Source of the DNA: Edaphobacter paludis
GTDB taxonomy: Bacteria > Acidobacteriota > Terriglobia > Terriglobales > Acidobacteriaceae
Direction: 5' to 3'
NCBI RefSeq assembly: GCF_039993895.1
Contig: NZ_CP121194.1
Span: forward strand, 868,001 to 932,000
DNA: 64,000 bases
The notes below the pieces were generated by a model. It did not search any database and was not told where the DNA came from. It saw only the letters and a list, made by a program, of their open reading frames with translations. Numbering within the stretch: position 1 is the stretch's first letter; each line of letters opens with the position of its first letter. Shown here in pieces: positions 1 through 9,296 of the stretch. The translations under genes were made by a program, and so were the position numbers.

Positions 1-1545
1 CCCATCTTCTACGAGCGCCTCACCCAAACCGGACGCGCCCAGACAGTAGACTGTGCTGGAATTCACTGTTGGGTCGCTGCCGAGCGTCTTCCCGGGTCCC
101 ACGCTCTTTGGAGCGACACAGAATTAGAAACTAATTTAGTTACAAAAGAGCAGTCGCTGAAGCAATGTGTTCAAGGATGGTTACAAATACTGGGTCCCAC
201 GACTGCCAACGCCTTTGCCCAGCGTCTTGCGCTGCATCCTGCCGAAGTCTTCCAGGCTTTTGTCGCGATGGAAATGCAAGGCCTGTTGATGCGAGGCGCC
301 TTCGAGCATCCCAAAGCATCAACAGACCATGACATCGAGTGGTGCGAGCGCCGCATACTGCAACGTATTCACCGCCGCACGCTCAGCACCCTGCGCAAAC
401 AGGTCGAAGCCGTTACTCCCGCCGTCTACATGCGCTGGCTCCTCGGCTGGCAACATCTCGCTCCCCAGACCCAACTCAGCGGCGAAGAAGGCGTCCTCGA
501 AGCCCTCCACCAACTTGAAGGCTTCGAAGCCCCGGCAATCGAGTGGGAGCGCACTCTCCTCCCCGCGCGCGTCGCCAACTACGATCCTCGCTGGCTCGAT
601 GCTCTGTGCCTCTCCGGCGCCGTCGGCTGGGGGCGCATCTCTCCACATCCCGCGTGGGCTATGGGAGACGGTTCAGCTCCGCGCCGTGTCATCCCCACCA
701 ATGCCGCTCCCATCACCTTCTACGTCCGAGAATCCGCCGACTGGCTGCCCCACGCGCTCGCGCAGCAGTGCATCGAAGAATCAAAGCTCCAGCAAGCCCT
801 CAGCCCCGAAGCCCTTCAGGCTCGTACGCTCTTGCAGCAGCGCGGAGCCTGCTTCTCCAACGACATCCAACGCATCCTCAATCTCACGCGGCCACAAGCC
901 CAGCATGCCCTCTGGGAACTGGCCACGGCCGGTCTCGCAGCAGCCGATGGCTTCGACCAGCTACGCATGATGATGGATCCGCGCCGAAGATCCATCGTCG
1001 CCGAAGTCCCCGGCAAACGCGCGACCCGCAGCTCCGCCGGACGCTGGTCCCTCCTCTGCGAGGAGCTCCACGCCGCTCCCACTGCAATCGAACAGGCCCG
1101 TCGCACGGACAGCGCTCTTGAATCCGCAGCTCGCATGTTGCTCGCACGCTACGGTATCCTCTTTCGCGATCTTCTCGTCCGCGAATCCAATGTTCCTAAA
1201 TGGCGCGATCTGCTCGGCATCCTCCGCCGCCTCGAAGCCCGCGGCGAAGTTCGCGGCGGCCGCTTCGTCTCCGGCTTCGGCGGCGAACAGTTCGCCCTTC
1301 CCGCTGCCGTGGATCCTCTCCGCGCCGCTCGCAACCGCGATTGCCTGGCAACCATCACCGTCGCCGCTGCCGACCCCGCCAACCTTGCCGGCATCATCGT
1401 TCCTGGCGAACGCGTTCCCGCCATCCCCGGCAAACATCTCATCTATCGCAACGGTAGTCTGCATGTTGAAAGCAGCGAAGCAGACATACCAGCCGCTCTG
1501 CTGCCCATTCCCGCACCCACAGCACCCGTTCTAACCTTGTTTTAG
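1..1545 (+). CDS. Lhr-type large helicase, C-terminal part (5' end outside window)
   Basis: The frame is open from base 1, so the gene begins upstream; 514 codons are present. The helicase core motifs are not in the window. What remains resembles the C-terminal DEAD/H-associated region of Lhr-family ATP-dependent helicases: the stretch around 560-640 (ERTLLPARVANYDPRWLD, then LSGAVGWGRIS) and the end around 1140-1300 (YGILFRDLLVRE, LRRLEARGEVRGGRFVSGF, GEQFALP) are typical of that family. Lhr proteins are 3'-5' DNA translocases linked to DNA repair. The gene ends two bases before the next start, so the two are probably cotranscribed. The assignment rests on the C-terminal half only. Confidence 0.85.
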   Translation, partial: PIFYERLTQTGRAQTVDCAGIHCWVAAERLPGSHALWSDTELETNLVTKEQSLKQCVQGWLQILGPTTANAFAQRLALHPAEVFQAFVAMEMQGLLMRGAFEHPKASTDHDIEWCERRILQRIHRRTLSTLRKQVEAVTPAVYMRWLLGWQHLAPQTQLSGEEGVLEALHQLEGFEAPAIEWERTLLPARVANYDPRWLDALCLSGAVGWGRISPHPAWAMGDGSAPRRVIPTNAAPITFYVRESADWLPHALAQQCIEESKLQQALSPEALQARTLLQQRGACFSNDIQRILNLTRPQAQHALWELATAGLAAADGFDQLRMMMDPRRRSIVAEVPGKRATRSSAGRWSLLCEELHAAPTAIEQARRTDSALESAARMLLARYGILFRDLLVRESNVPKWRDLLGILRRLEARGEVRGGRFVSGFGGEQFALPAAVDPLRAARNRDCLATITVAAADPANLAGIIVPGERVPAIPGKHLIYRNGSLHVESSEADIPAALLPIPAPTAPVLTLF

Positions 1546-1547
1546 CG

Positions 1548-1721
1548 ATGCCAGACCAGCCCAAACCTAACGATTCCTCGTCATTCGACGATCCTGAGGC
1601 GCCGCCGCTTGCTCCCGAAGACTTTTATTACGAAGGCCCCTTCCTCGTCTTCACTGCGGCCTATCTGCTCAAGCGCGGCTACTGCTGCAATAACAATTGC
1701 CGCCATTGCCCTTACCGCTAG
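1548..1721 (+). CDS. DUF5522-type small cysteine-rich protein
   Basis: A 57-residue protein starting at ATG 1548, two bases after the helicase gene. The acidic, proline-rich N-terminus is followed by a block FYYEGPFLVFTAAYLLKRGY and a C-terminal CCNNNCRHCPYR. This arrangement matches the small DUF5522 family. The closely spaced Cys residues and the His suggest a metal site, but no function is established and this is inference. The tight spacing suggests translation coupled to the helicase. The stop codon overlaps the convergent TPR gene by four bases. Confidence 0.75.
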   Translation: MPDQPKPNDSSSFDDPEAPPLAPEDFYYEGPFLVFTAAYLLKRGYCCNNNCRHCPYR

Positions 1722-2629
1722 TGTTGAGCTGCAGGTAACGGCGACAGACCCGCAGTGCTGGCAGTAAGCGGCTGATGGCCAGTGCGGAGTGCCTCAGCAT
1801 TATGCACGAGCAAGAGCACCCGCGGGTCCTTGCTATACTTCCCGAGCAGATCGTCGTGTCGCATCGCCTCCAGTACATCGAAGCCGCCCTCGCTCGCCGT
1901 CGTCAGGTAATGCAGCATATTGGCTTCATCGCCATGCTGTGCATAGAGTCGCGCAAGCTCATAGCAGAAGCGCGCATGGTCCGCCGGTGACAGCATCCGC
2001 ATCGTAATTCCGCCAGGCCCGCCACGATGGACCATCAACTCTGGGTCGAGCTTCAGAGCAACGTCAAACTCCTTGCGCGCGCCCTCAAAATCCTTGCTCT
2101 GAAAATACGCCGTACCCAGATTGGAGTGAAAGGGCGCCGAGTCTTTCCTCAGCTTGATCGCCCGCTTGTAGGCGGAGATGGCGCGTCCATTGTCCCCTTC
2201 GAGATACTCGACCGCTCCGAGATTGTTCCATCCGTCGGGGTCCTTTTTTTTCAAATGCACGACCCGCTGGAAGAATGCCCGCGCGACCTGGGGATTTCCT
2301 ATTTCCAGCTCCGTCACCCCCATCTTGTTCAGGATTTGGATCTCATCGGCCCCGCGTTTCAGTGCATAGGCATAGTAATCCAACGCGTCTTCGGGGAATC
2401 GTCTCGCCCGGAGTACATCGGCTGTCATCTCCAGCCGCTCCGGAGAAGCCGTCGCCGGATCGGCAAGATGCGCCTGTATCAGCGGCCACTGCGGGTCCTC
2501 ATGCTCTAACGCGAGAGCCGTCGCGTGGGTCGGCACATTCTTCTGCGCAGACAGGGACGGACAGACCACAAAAACACTCAAGAGAAGTAGAAGGGAAGGG
2601 AGACGGAAGAGGCGGACTGGATAGCCCAT
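1718..2629 (-). CDS. Exported TPR-repeat protein
   Basis: A 303-residue protein. The ATG at 2629 has GGAGG six bases upstream. Residues 1-29 form a signal peptide (basic start, Leu-rich core, ending SLSAQ). From about residue 65 to 200 there are degenerate tetratricopeptide repeats, for example ALDYYAYALKRGADE, PDGWNNLGAVEYLEG and APFHSNLGTAYFQSKDFEGA. These are helical-hairpin scaffolds for protein-protein contacts, probably in the periplasm. It is the last gene of a minus-strand series with the VWFA protein (65 bp gap), the Oar-like barrel and DUF5666, so it may serve the same envelope process. Its partner is unknown. Confidence 0.8.
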   Translation of the reverse strand: MGYPVRLFRLPSLLLLLSVFVVCPSLSAQKNVPTHATALALEHEDPQWPLIQAHLADPATASPERLEMTADVLRARRFPEDALDYYAYALKRGADEIQILNKMGVTELEIGNPQVARAFFQRVVHLKKKDPDGWNNLGAVEYLEGDNGRAISAYKRAIKLRKDSAPFHSNLGTAYFQSKDFEGARKEFDVALKLDPELMVHRGGPGGITMRMLSPADHARFCYELARLYAQHGDEANMLHYLTTASEGGFDVLEAMRHDDLLGKYSKDPRVLLLVHNAEALRTGHQPLTASTAGLSPLPAAQH

Positions 2630-2694
2630 GGCATGCCTCCACGAGATACATCCAAATCATCCGCTTCCGTTAAACCCCTGTCAATAGGCATTAC

Positions 2695-4890
2695 TTATGG
2701 CGTTGGCGACGTTCCTGACGGCGTTTTTGTCAGCACCGCCGCAGTCGAAACGGGTGCCGGGGCCTGCACCTTCAACGCCAGCCGAGGAAAGCTGAAGCTG
2801 CCGCCGGCGTCGTCAATCACGTTGACCTGGCAGACGTAGGTGCCCGGTTTCAATTGGGTTAGCGGCACATCGAACTGAAAGCCCACCGCATCGCGCTCCG
2901 GGATATTGATCGCATTGGCCACGATCAGCGGCGTCTCGTACACTTTCACGCCGTTGCTCATAAACTCGATGCTCGTCAGTACCCGTACCTGCTTGCCCCC
3001 GCGTCGCTTCAACCCAGTGGTCTCCGTTGGAGCCGCGCCGCCCTGCTGCTTCGCCGGGTCATACACCTCATACATGAAGTAAAGATGCTGGTCTTGCCGG
3101 AACACATGAGGAATATTGGGAATCCACTCCACACCATCCCGCACCAGCGGATTCTCTGCTTTCTTCGCCGTATTAGGTGTCCGTTGACTTGCCAGCACAA
3201 TCGAACTTAACTTCAACGGACTCTTGCGCATGTCCGGAACCTGAATGTCGGTCTCAAAGCTGCCCATCCGGCCTGTCTCATTCTCCCGCACCACAAACTT
3301 CAGGTGATACCGTCCCGGAGCAAGCGTGAATCCGGTGGAGTATTGAATGTTCTTCCGCTGCACCTGCTGCGCTGAATCGAGCGCCAGCTTCACCGTGTCA
3401 CGAACATTCCCCACAACGATTCCCTGGGCGTCCTTCACCTGCCCCATTACGTCGATGTTTGCCTTGTCGCGATCGCCATTCTTTACAAAAGGAATCTGCG
3501 ACCCAGGGACAATCAGCGAAACCGGAATGAAAAACCTGTTGTCCTCCAATCGGAAGTACAACGCCTGCAGATACACCGCAACGTCAGTCGCCGGCAGGTC
3601 GCTCCGCATCTGTTCGGTCAGTGCCTGCTCGCGATCTTCAGTCTTCTGGTGTTTGAAGTCCGCTGGTGCATAGTATCCCGGACGATAATCCAGCTTCACA
3701 TCAGCGCGATTCAGCTTCACCGTCAGGTGCCGGTAGCTTCCATCGCGCGCCGTATTGGTGGAGTGAAAGCCGACAATGTAATAAGCCTCGGTGTCATGTT
3801 GAATCTGCTGAAATGCCGGGGCAAAATCGTTCGAATCAAAGAACGCTTTTCCGCCCGTATCGCTTGCCAGAGTCCCCAGCGTCTCCTGCGATCCGAAGTT
3901 CGCATCCAGATTGCTCTGCATCGCTCCGCCGCTATATGCAGCCGTCCCTCGCAAGCTTCCTGTCGATGCACTCCCCACGGGTGGCAGCGCCTCCAGCCCG
4001 CGCGAATCCACGCTGTAGATGGCCATATTCGCCTTCACCGCTTCATTGGTAGCGGCCCTCATGCTCGCCTGATTTTCAATGCCCTGTCGCGTCAGACCGC
4101 CGCTGAAATACAGCAGACTCTTCCGTTGGTCGACCTTCTCCAGCGACTTTGCAATGGATCGAATCGCATACAACTCGCGATCCGTGTTCAGGGAGTTGTA
4201 CTCACTGTCATCTGCCGTAAAACTCGACGCATCATCCGCCGTCCCGCCCGAGTTGCCGCCTTCATTGCCATTCGCGAGGCCCGTTCCCTCGGTGCCGTTG
4301 TACTTGCCTACGGCTTTCAGTAACGCCGCCTTGTCCGCCGTAAAATCCTGATCCATGCTCAGCGACGTATCCAGGCTCACTACCGCCACCAGATCAGCAG
4401 GCTGCATCTTCTTGTTGATGTAGTTCTGCGCCGCCTCCACCGCACGGTCGATGTCTTCCGGCTGCATGCTGCTCAGGTCGAAGAACATCACGATTAAGCG
4501 ATGGTCCTTCAAGGCTCCGGGCTCGGATGCAAAATCTCCATTCAGTAACTGTGCAACGGTAGCTCTTCCAGCGACCGTCGTCTTCTCGTGCAGCACCGCC
4601 GCCTCATCTACATTCTGATAGTCGAAGCTGGCAATCTTCTGCGGCTTGCCATTCTCCAGAATCGTGAAGTCGCTCGCCTTCAGCCCCTTCACGACCTCAC
4701 CAGTCTTCTTGTCGCGCACCACCACGTTGGTCAGCACAATATCGCTCTGCACCTTCAGCGTAAAGGTCCCAGCCGAACTCTGCTGCTGCGCCAGCGCAGA
4801 CGTTGCCGTCAGCACTGTCGCCAGTACCGCCGAATAATTGAACCAACGAGCTATTCCCAAAACCCTCTTCACGTTCATCGCTCCCATCAC
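2695..4890 (-). CDS. Exported VWFA-related acidobacterial-domain protein
   Basis: A 731-residue protein with a signal peptide (about residues 1-35, ending ATSALAQ). An N-terminal beta domain (FTLKVQSDIVLTNVVVRDK, then SDFTILENGKPQKIASFDY) precedes a von Willebrand factor A domain with DLSSMQPEDIDRAVEAAQNY as the altered metal-site region. This order matches the VWFA-related family that is abundant in Acidobacteria. Residues about 400-700 are beta-rich with no clear family. The start could be GTG 4890, ATG 4887 or ATG 4878. It lies 12 bp after the receptor gene, so it is probably in its operon. The role is unknown; VWFA domains usually bind other proteins. Confidence 0.85.
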   Translation of the reverse strand: MMGAMNVKRVLGIARWFNYSAVLATVLTATSALAQQQSSAGTFTLKVQSDIVLTNVVVRDKKTGEVVKGLKASDFTILENGKPQKIASFDYQNVDEAAVLHEKTTVAGRATVAQLLNGDFASEPGALKDHRLIVMFFDLSSMQPEDIDRAVEAAQNYINKKMQPADLVAVVSLDTSLSMDQDFTADKAALLKAVGKYNGTEGTGLANGNEGGNSGGTADDASSFTADDSEYNSLNTDRELYAIRSIAKSLEKVDQRKSLLYFSGGLTRQGIENQASMRAATNEAVKANMAIYSVDSRGLEALPPVGSASTGSLRGTAAYSGGAMQSNLDANFGSQETLGTLASDTGGKAFFDSNDFAPAFQQIQHDTEAYYIVGFHSTNTARDGSYRHLTVKLNRADVKLDYRPGYYAPADFKHQKTEDREQALTEQMRSDLPATDVAVYLQALYFRLEDNRFFIPVSLIVPGSQIPFVKNGDRDKANIDVMGQVKDAQGIVVGNVRDTVKLALDSAQQVQRKNIQYSTGFTLAPGRYHLKFVVRENETGRMGSFETDIQVPDMRKSPLKLSSIVLASQRTPNTAKKAENPLVRDGVEWIPNIPHVFRQDQHLYFMYEVYDPAKQQGGAAPTETTGLKRRGGKQVRVLTSIEFMSNGVKVYETPLIVANAINIPERDAVGFQFDVPLTQLKPGTYVCQVNVIDDAGGSFSFPRLALKVQAPAPVSTAAVLTKTPSGTSPTP

Positions 4891-4902
4891 GAACGCCAGC
4901 CT

Positions 4903-7900
4903 TTAGAACCGGTACCGCGCAAATACGGTGAGCGAGCGCATCGGCGCCGCGCCGCGTACCTGTCCAAACGTGGGCGAGTTCAGCGTCGTATCGATCCCCG
5001 AGTACTGCACGATATTCAACGCGTTCGCTGCCGTCACCCTTGCCTCAAACGACCGCGTCTCGCCCAGCGGAATAGTGCGCGACAGCGAAGCATCCACGAC
5101 CATCGTTCCCGGCCCTTCGATTGAGTTGCGCGAAGCCGTGCCGAACTCCCCCGCAGCAGGAGCGGTGAAGGCCGCCGCATTGAACCAGTCGCCAATCCTT
5201 CTTTCGCCGCTGATCGGCGCGCCGAAGTTCCGGTTCGGGCGCAGTGAATTGTTGGAGCCCGTGGCCGTCTCCTGCACCGTCAACTGATAGTTCGGCGTGT
5301 AGTATGGCCCGCTCGCAAAGGTGAAGTCTCCCGAGAGAGAAAAACCATCCGTCACCTTTGACCACACACCACCCTTCGTAAAGAACATCCGGTTCGGTCC
5401 AAACGGCAGTTCGAACACCCAGTTGCCCGTCAGCTTGTGGCGAACGTCGAAGGCGCTGTTTCCTTCCTCCGCATTCAGGTCATTGTCATTCTGCGCTACG
5501 GTCTGCGATCCACCGCCGATCGACGAAGCATTATCGATCGAGTGTCCATACTGATACGTCGCCTGCAGAGAAACGCCTTTCTGCAGCCGCTTACGCACAT
5601 TCACGCGCAGTGCTTCAAAGCGCGAATACCCAAGCGAGTCCTCATAGTTGAACGCCTGCGCCCCCGGAATCAGCAGGCCTGTAGCCGTCCGATTCGGGGC
5701 GCGCACCATGTCGAGGTTCCCGCCCTTCGATCCGTCGTAACCCACGTTTGCCACGATGCCAAGCGGCAAAGTCCGCTGAATATCCAGGTCCCATATCTGC
5801 ACATGTCCCAGGCGATAGTCCCGGTTCGCACTGAAGTTATTCTGCACCGGCGCCTTCGAGCAGTTGAACGCGCCCGCCAGCGTAAACTGCCCAAAAGTCC
5901 CACATCCCTGCTGCCCGGCAATGTTTGTCTGCGTCACCGCAAACGGCTGCTGGTTGGCCAACTGCTTTGCAATCGTGCCGTATTGGCCTGTGTTGTAGTT
6001 AATCCCGTAGCCGCCGCGTACCACCGTCTCTTTCAAAAACTTCAGCTTCGGCCGGTACGCAAACCCAAACCGCGGCGAATACATCGAGCGGTCAGGATTC
6101 ACAAGCGATCGCGGAAAGCTGCCGCTGTACGTCCCTTTCTGATCCGGCTGCACCGCTTCCACCGCCGTAAAGTTGGCGTTGTGGTCCAGGTTCACCAGAT
6201 GGTTATTCTTCTCCACATACGGAGAGAAATACTCATAGCGAAGCCCAAAGTTCAGCGTCAGGTTTGCCAGCACCCGCCAGTCATCCTGCGCATACCAGTC
6301 GAAGACATTTGCCCGCAGATACGTCTTGCTCAGTCCAGCCTGCACCGAAGCCTGTTGCGGCATGCCCAGCAGAAAATCCGCAAATCCCGATCCGCTCGCA
6401 GGCACGACCGGGCAGGTCACACTGGCCGAAGCCGTGCAGTCGCTGGCAGGATTCTGTGTCGCATACCCCGTAAAACTGAACGAGCCCAGCGGCGTGACCT
6501 GTGTGCCTCCGATGGTATCGGCGTGGACGCGGCGAATATCCACGCCATAACGCATGTTGTGCTTCTTCAGTCTGTAGCTCACAAAGTCGCTGAACGAGAT
6601 CGTCTGATTGATCGAGTTATTCGGAGCCGTATTGCTCAGCCCGGTAAAGGCGTTCGATCCGCCGAATGACAGCGTCGGCACGCCATAGTAAAACTGGTTC
6701 GATTGAATTGTGGAATTACCCACCAGCACGCCTGCCTGCGCTCCAGGATTGACTGCCCCGTTCGTGAAGTAATTCTGCGTCGTCGCGTGCGAGCGGTTCC
6801 AGTTGATGGAAGCATTGTTCGTCAACTTTCCATAGCCGATGGTGTAACCCGCCGTCACACCATATCCTTCAGAGGCCGTCGTCCCACCCAGCGGTAGAAA
6901 GATGTTCCGGCTATCGCTGGCGCTGTGCGCATAGCTTCCATTGAAGTTGATGTTCTGCCGCAGCGTCTTGGGAGCATTCGCCGCTGGTCGCCGCATCATG
7001 GCAAATCCACCCTGCCCGAAGTTCCTCACATAACGCAGCGCGGCCGAAGTCGAATTCTGCCCCGCGTTCGTCACCGTCTGATAATTGTTGCGCTCGCTCG
7101 CATTGGGAACATTCGGTGCTGGATAGTAGTTCAACAGCGCCAGCGCCTGCGGCGAGATTGGTGTCACAGCGTTCTTGAGATTGTTCCCGGGTATCGGCTG
7201 CTTCGTCGCCGGGTCGTATAACGTCTGTCGCAGTGCAGAGAAATCGCCGTTCCGCTCCGCCAGCGTCGGCACCGTGCCATTGAAGATCTCCGGGTTGATA
7301 TTCCGCTGCCCCGTCACGTTAAAAAACACAAACTGCTTTGTACTCGCCTTCACCAGTCCCGGGATAAAGGGTGATCCTACAAAGCTCACACCAAACCGGT
7401 TCGACATGGACGACGGCTTCACCACCTGTGCTCCAGGCTCACCCAGCGCCTGTGCCACCGAGAACGGTGCGGCATTCAAAGCTCCATTACCGCCCTGATA
7501 AAAGATCGCTCCATGGGGCTGCGTCGGATTGAATCCGCGAAAGCCTCCCCCACCACCACCACCGCGTCCACCGCCACCGCGTCCTCCGCCCCCACCGCCG
7601 CCGCCTGGACCTCCCATCATTCCGCCCAGCATCCCCACAACCGCATTCGCCATATCCCCCGCAGCCCCACCCTGCGCCCTCGCTCGTGCAACAGCGTCTT
7701 CCACTCGCTGCCGAATCTCGTCTTCATTGAAGTTCGCCAGCCCATTCGTCTGGCCCACCTGCCCGCTCACCGCAACCGAGTCCGTCGCCTGGTCTCCGCT
7801 TCCCAATCCGGATAACGTCGGCATCTGAACCTCCGCATTGCCTGTACCGGCACTGGCATCCGACAAGTTGTTGTCGCCCGTCACGCTAAGAGCCTGTGTT

Positions 7901-8358
7901 CCCTGTCCCTGTCCCAGCCCCGATCCCGCAGTCCCAGCTTGCTGCGCCTCTGCGCGCGCCACACGCGAGGCCAGCTGCATTGCAAACGTTGCAACCTGTT
8001 CCGGCTTGCCACCCTCCAGCAAGACTTCCTTCGTCTCCACCGCAAATGCCGCCAGCTCCGCCTTCACCACATATCGCCCATTGCGCGGAATTACCATCTC
8101 GAACGATCCCGCAATGTCGGTGGTCGTCGCATATTTCTTTCCCGTCAGCGTATTGGCCGCCGTCACCGCAACACCGGGCAGCGGCACGACTCCCGCCTTC
8201 ACCGTTCCCTTAATCGTTCCTCCACTCGCCGCTTGAACCGTGATGGCAGCTGGAGCTGGATCCGCAGCCGGTGCCCCCGCCGTCTGCGCCAGGGCAGACA
8301 AGCCAATCCCAGGCAGCATCCCCAAGCCCAACATCGTCCATCGAATCAATCTACGCAC
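4903..8358 (-). CDS. Oar-like TonB-dependent receptor / outer-membrane beta-barrel
   Basis: A 1151-residue protein with a signal peptide (residues 1-25, SALAQ). Residues about 45-130 form a carboxypeptidase-regulatory-like beta-sandwich (GGTIKGTVKAGVVPLPGVAV). A long linker follows (about 130-285), containing a Gly/Arg low-complexity tract at 245-275. The rest is beta-barrel: alternating aromatic strands such as RANVFDWYAQDDWRVLANL and LTLNFGLRYEYFSPY, ending in ARYRF with the C-terminal Phe typical of outer-membrane barrels. I cannot recognise a normal plug domain between the linker and the barrel. Such proteins probably import large substrates or anchor surface structures; the ligand is unknown. 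Operon: DUF5666 upstream (43 bp), VWFA downstream (12 bp). Confidence 0.88.
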   Translation of the reverse strand: MRRLIRWTMLGLGMLPGIGLSALAQTAGAPAADPAPAAITVQAASGGTIKGTVKAGVVPLPGVAVTAANTLTGKKYATTTDIAGSFEMVIPRNGRYVVKAELAAFAVETKEVLLEGGKPEQVATFAMQLASRVARAEAQQAGTAGSGLGQGQGTQALSVTGDNNLSDASAGTGNAEVQMPTLSGLGSGDQATDSVAVSGQVGQTNGLANFNEDEIRQRVEDAVARARAQGGAAGDMANAVVGMLGGMMGGPGGGGGGGGRGGGGRGGGGGGGFRGFNPTQPHGAIFYQGGNGALNAAPFSVAQALGEPGAQVVKPSSMSNRFGVSFVGSPFIPGLVKASTKQFVFFNVTGQRNINPEIFNGTVPTLAERNGDFSALRQTLYDPATKQPIPGNNLKNAVTPISPQALALLNYYPAPNVPNASERNNYQTVTNAGQNSTSAALRYVRNFGQGGFAMMRRPAANAPKTLRQNINFNGSYAHSASDSRNIFLPLGGTTASEGYGVTAGYTIGYGKLTNNASINWNRSHATTQNYFTNGAVNPGAQAGVLVGNSTIQSNQFYYGVPTLSFGGSNAFTGLSNTAPNNSINQTISFSDFVSYRLKKHNMRYGVDIRRVHADTIGGTQVTPLGSFSFTGYATQNPASDCTASASVTCPVVPASGSGFADFLLGMPQQASVQAGLSKTYLRANVFDWYAQDDWRVLANLTLNFGLRYEYFSPYVEKNNHLVNLDHNANFTAVEAVQPDQKGTYSGSFPRSLVNPDRSMYSPRFGFAYRPKLKFLKETVVRGGYGINYNTGQYGTIAKQLANQQPFAVTQTNIAGQQGCGTFGQFTLAGAFNCSKAPVQNNFSANRDYRLGHVQIWDLDIQRTLPLGIVANVGYDGSKGGNLDMVRAPNRTATGLLIPGAQAFNYEDSLGYSRFEALRVNVRKRLQKGVSLQATYQYGHSIDNASSIGGGSQTVAQNDNDLNAEEGNSAFDVRHKLTGNWVFELPFGPNRMFFTKGGVWSKVTDGFSLSGDFTFASGPYYTPNYQLTVQETATGSNNSLRPNRNFGAPISGERRIGDWFNAAAFTAPAAGEFGTASRNSIEGPGTMVVDASLSRTIPLGETRSFEARVTAANALNIVQYSGIDTTLNSPTFGQVRGAAPMRSLTVFARYRF

Positions 8359-8401
8359 TTCAACCTCGCCTCAGCGCCACCAGCAATCGATCGTAAAATC
8401 C

Positions 8402-9169
8402 CTACTTAGTACTCTCTGAGCCGTCACCATTCGTTGAACCAGCCGAAGTCGCAAAAGCCCCCCGTCTCCGCCCCTGGGCGGACGCATCCATCACCCTCAA
8501 CTCCACAGGTACAAATAACCCATTCTTCACGGCGCCCCGGCCCATCACCAGATCGCCCACCTTCACATCCGCCAGCGTGATGCTCTCACTACCCGCATTT
8601 GCCCCAGCCGCCGGAGAAGCATTCGTCGCCGCCTGCTCTCTGCGCCCACCTCGCCTGAACGAAGTTCCCTCATCCGCCTGAATCACCTGGCTTACATGGT
8701 CCGGCCGCATCACAGTCACCCTGGCATCGTCCATATCAATTGCGGTGACCTTCCCGGTAATGTAGACCTTCCCCAGCCCCTCCCGCGCCTTCTTCACCTG
8801 CTCCGCATCAATCACAGCGACAAACACCGCATGAAGCGTCTTCGTTGGAGCATCCATCACGCCCATCGCGCCAACCCCATCCCCGGCCTTGATATCCGCA
8901 ATCTTCAACGGCTGCCGGTCCTTAATCACCCGTGTATTCTGCGATACCGAAACCTGGTAGACATCTCCTTCCTCGGTCTTCACCGTCAGCCGGTCGGCAC
9001 CCACCCCCGTCACCGTCCCCCGAACCATCTGCCCCCCGGCAAACGCATCGCCGCGCCCATCAGGCCCAGCCTGCGCCAAAACCGCTCCCGGCACGGCCAA
9101 AAGGAACGCCGCCAACCATATCCACCAGACCCCGCGGCCCCGTAGCCTACAACTGATTCCCCAACTCAT
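8402..9169 (-). CDS. Exported DUF5666-type protein
   Basis: A 255-residue protein. The N-terminus has a hydrophobic segment (WWIWLAAFLLAVPGAVLAQ) that fits a signal peptide. The mature part is made of repeated small beta units: MVRGTVTGVGADRLTVKTEE, YITGKVTAIDMDDARVTVM and ITLADVKVGDLVMGRG. This is the OB-like repeat pattern of DUF5666 proteins. No enzymatic motif is visible. It is the first gene of the minus-strand set leading to the Oar-like barrel. A second DUF5666 gene at 60.4 kb also directly precedes a TonB receptor, so the pairing is probably functional. Confidence 0.75.
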   Translation of the reverse strand: MSWGISCRLRGRGVWWIWLAAFLLAVPGAVLAQAGPDGRGDAFAGGQMVRGTVTGVGADRLTVKTEEGDVYQVSVSQNTRVIKDRQPLKIADIKAGDGVGAMGVMDAPTKTLHAVFVAVIDAEQVKKAREGLGKVYITGKVTAIDMDDARVTVMRPDHVSQVIQADEGTSFRRGGRREQAATNASPAAGANAGSESITLADVKVGDLVMGRGAVKNGLFVPVELRVMDASAQGRRRGAFATSAGSTNGDGSESTK

Positions 9170-9296
9170 CGCACACTTCCGATCTTCAAAAGGTCGTGCT
9201 CATACAGACGTTATCCCATTGCGAAAGACTCGTAACAGCGACAAAATCTTCACGCTTTCCACCGCCCAAATCATCTGCCTGCACTACACTACGGCC

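Noticed and set aside
5437..6669. 410-codon plus-strand frame
   Set aside because: Antisense to the Oar-like barrel gene; Arg/His-rich text typical of a shadow frame in GC-rich DNA.
7540..7620. Repetitive CCACCACCACCGC-type tract, possible tandem repeat or CRISPR-like array
   Set aside because: It is the coding DNA of the Gly/Arg linker of the barrel protein; no spacer-repeat structure.
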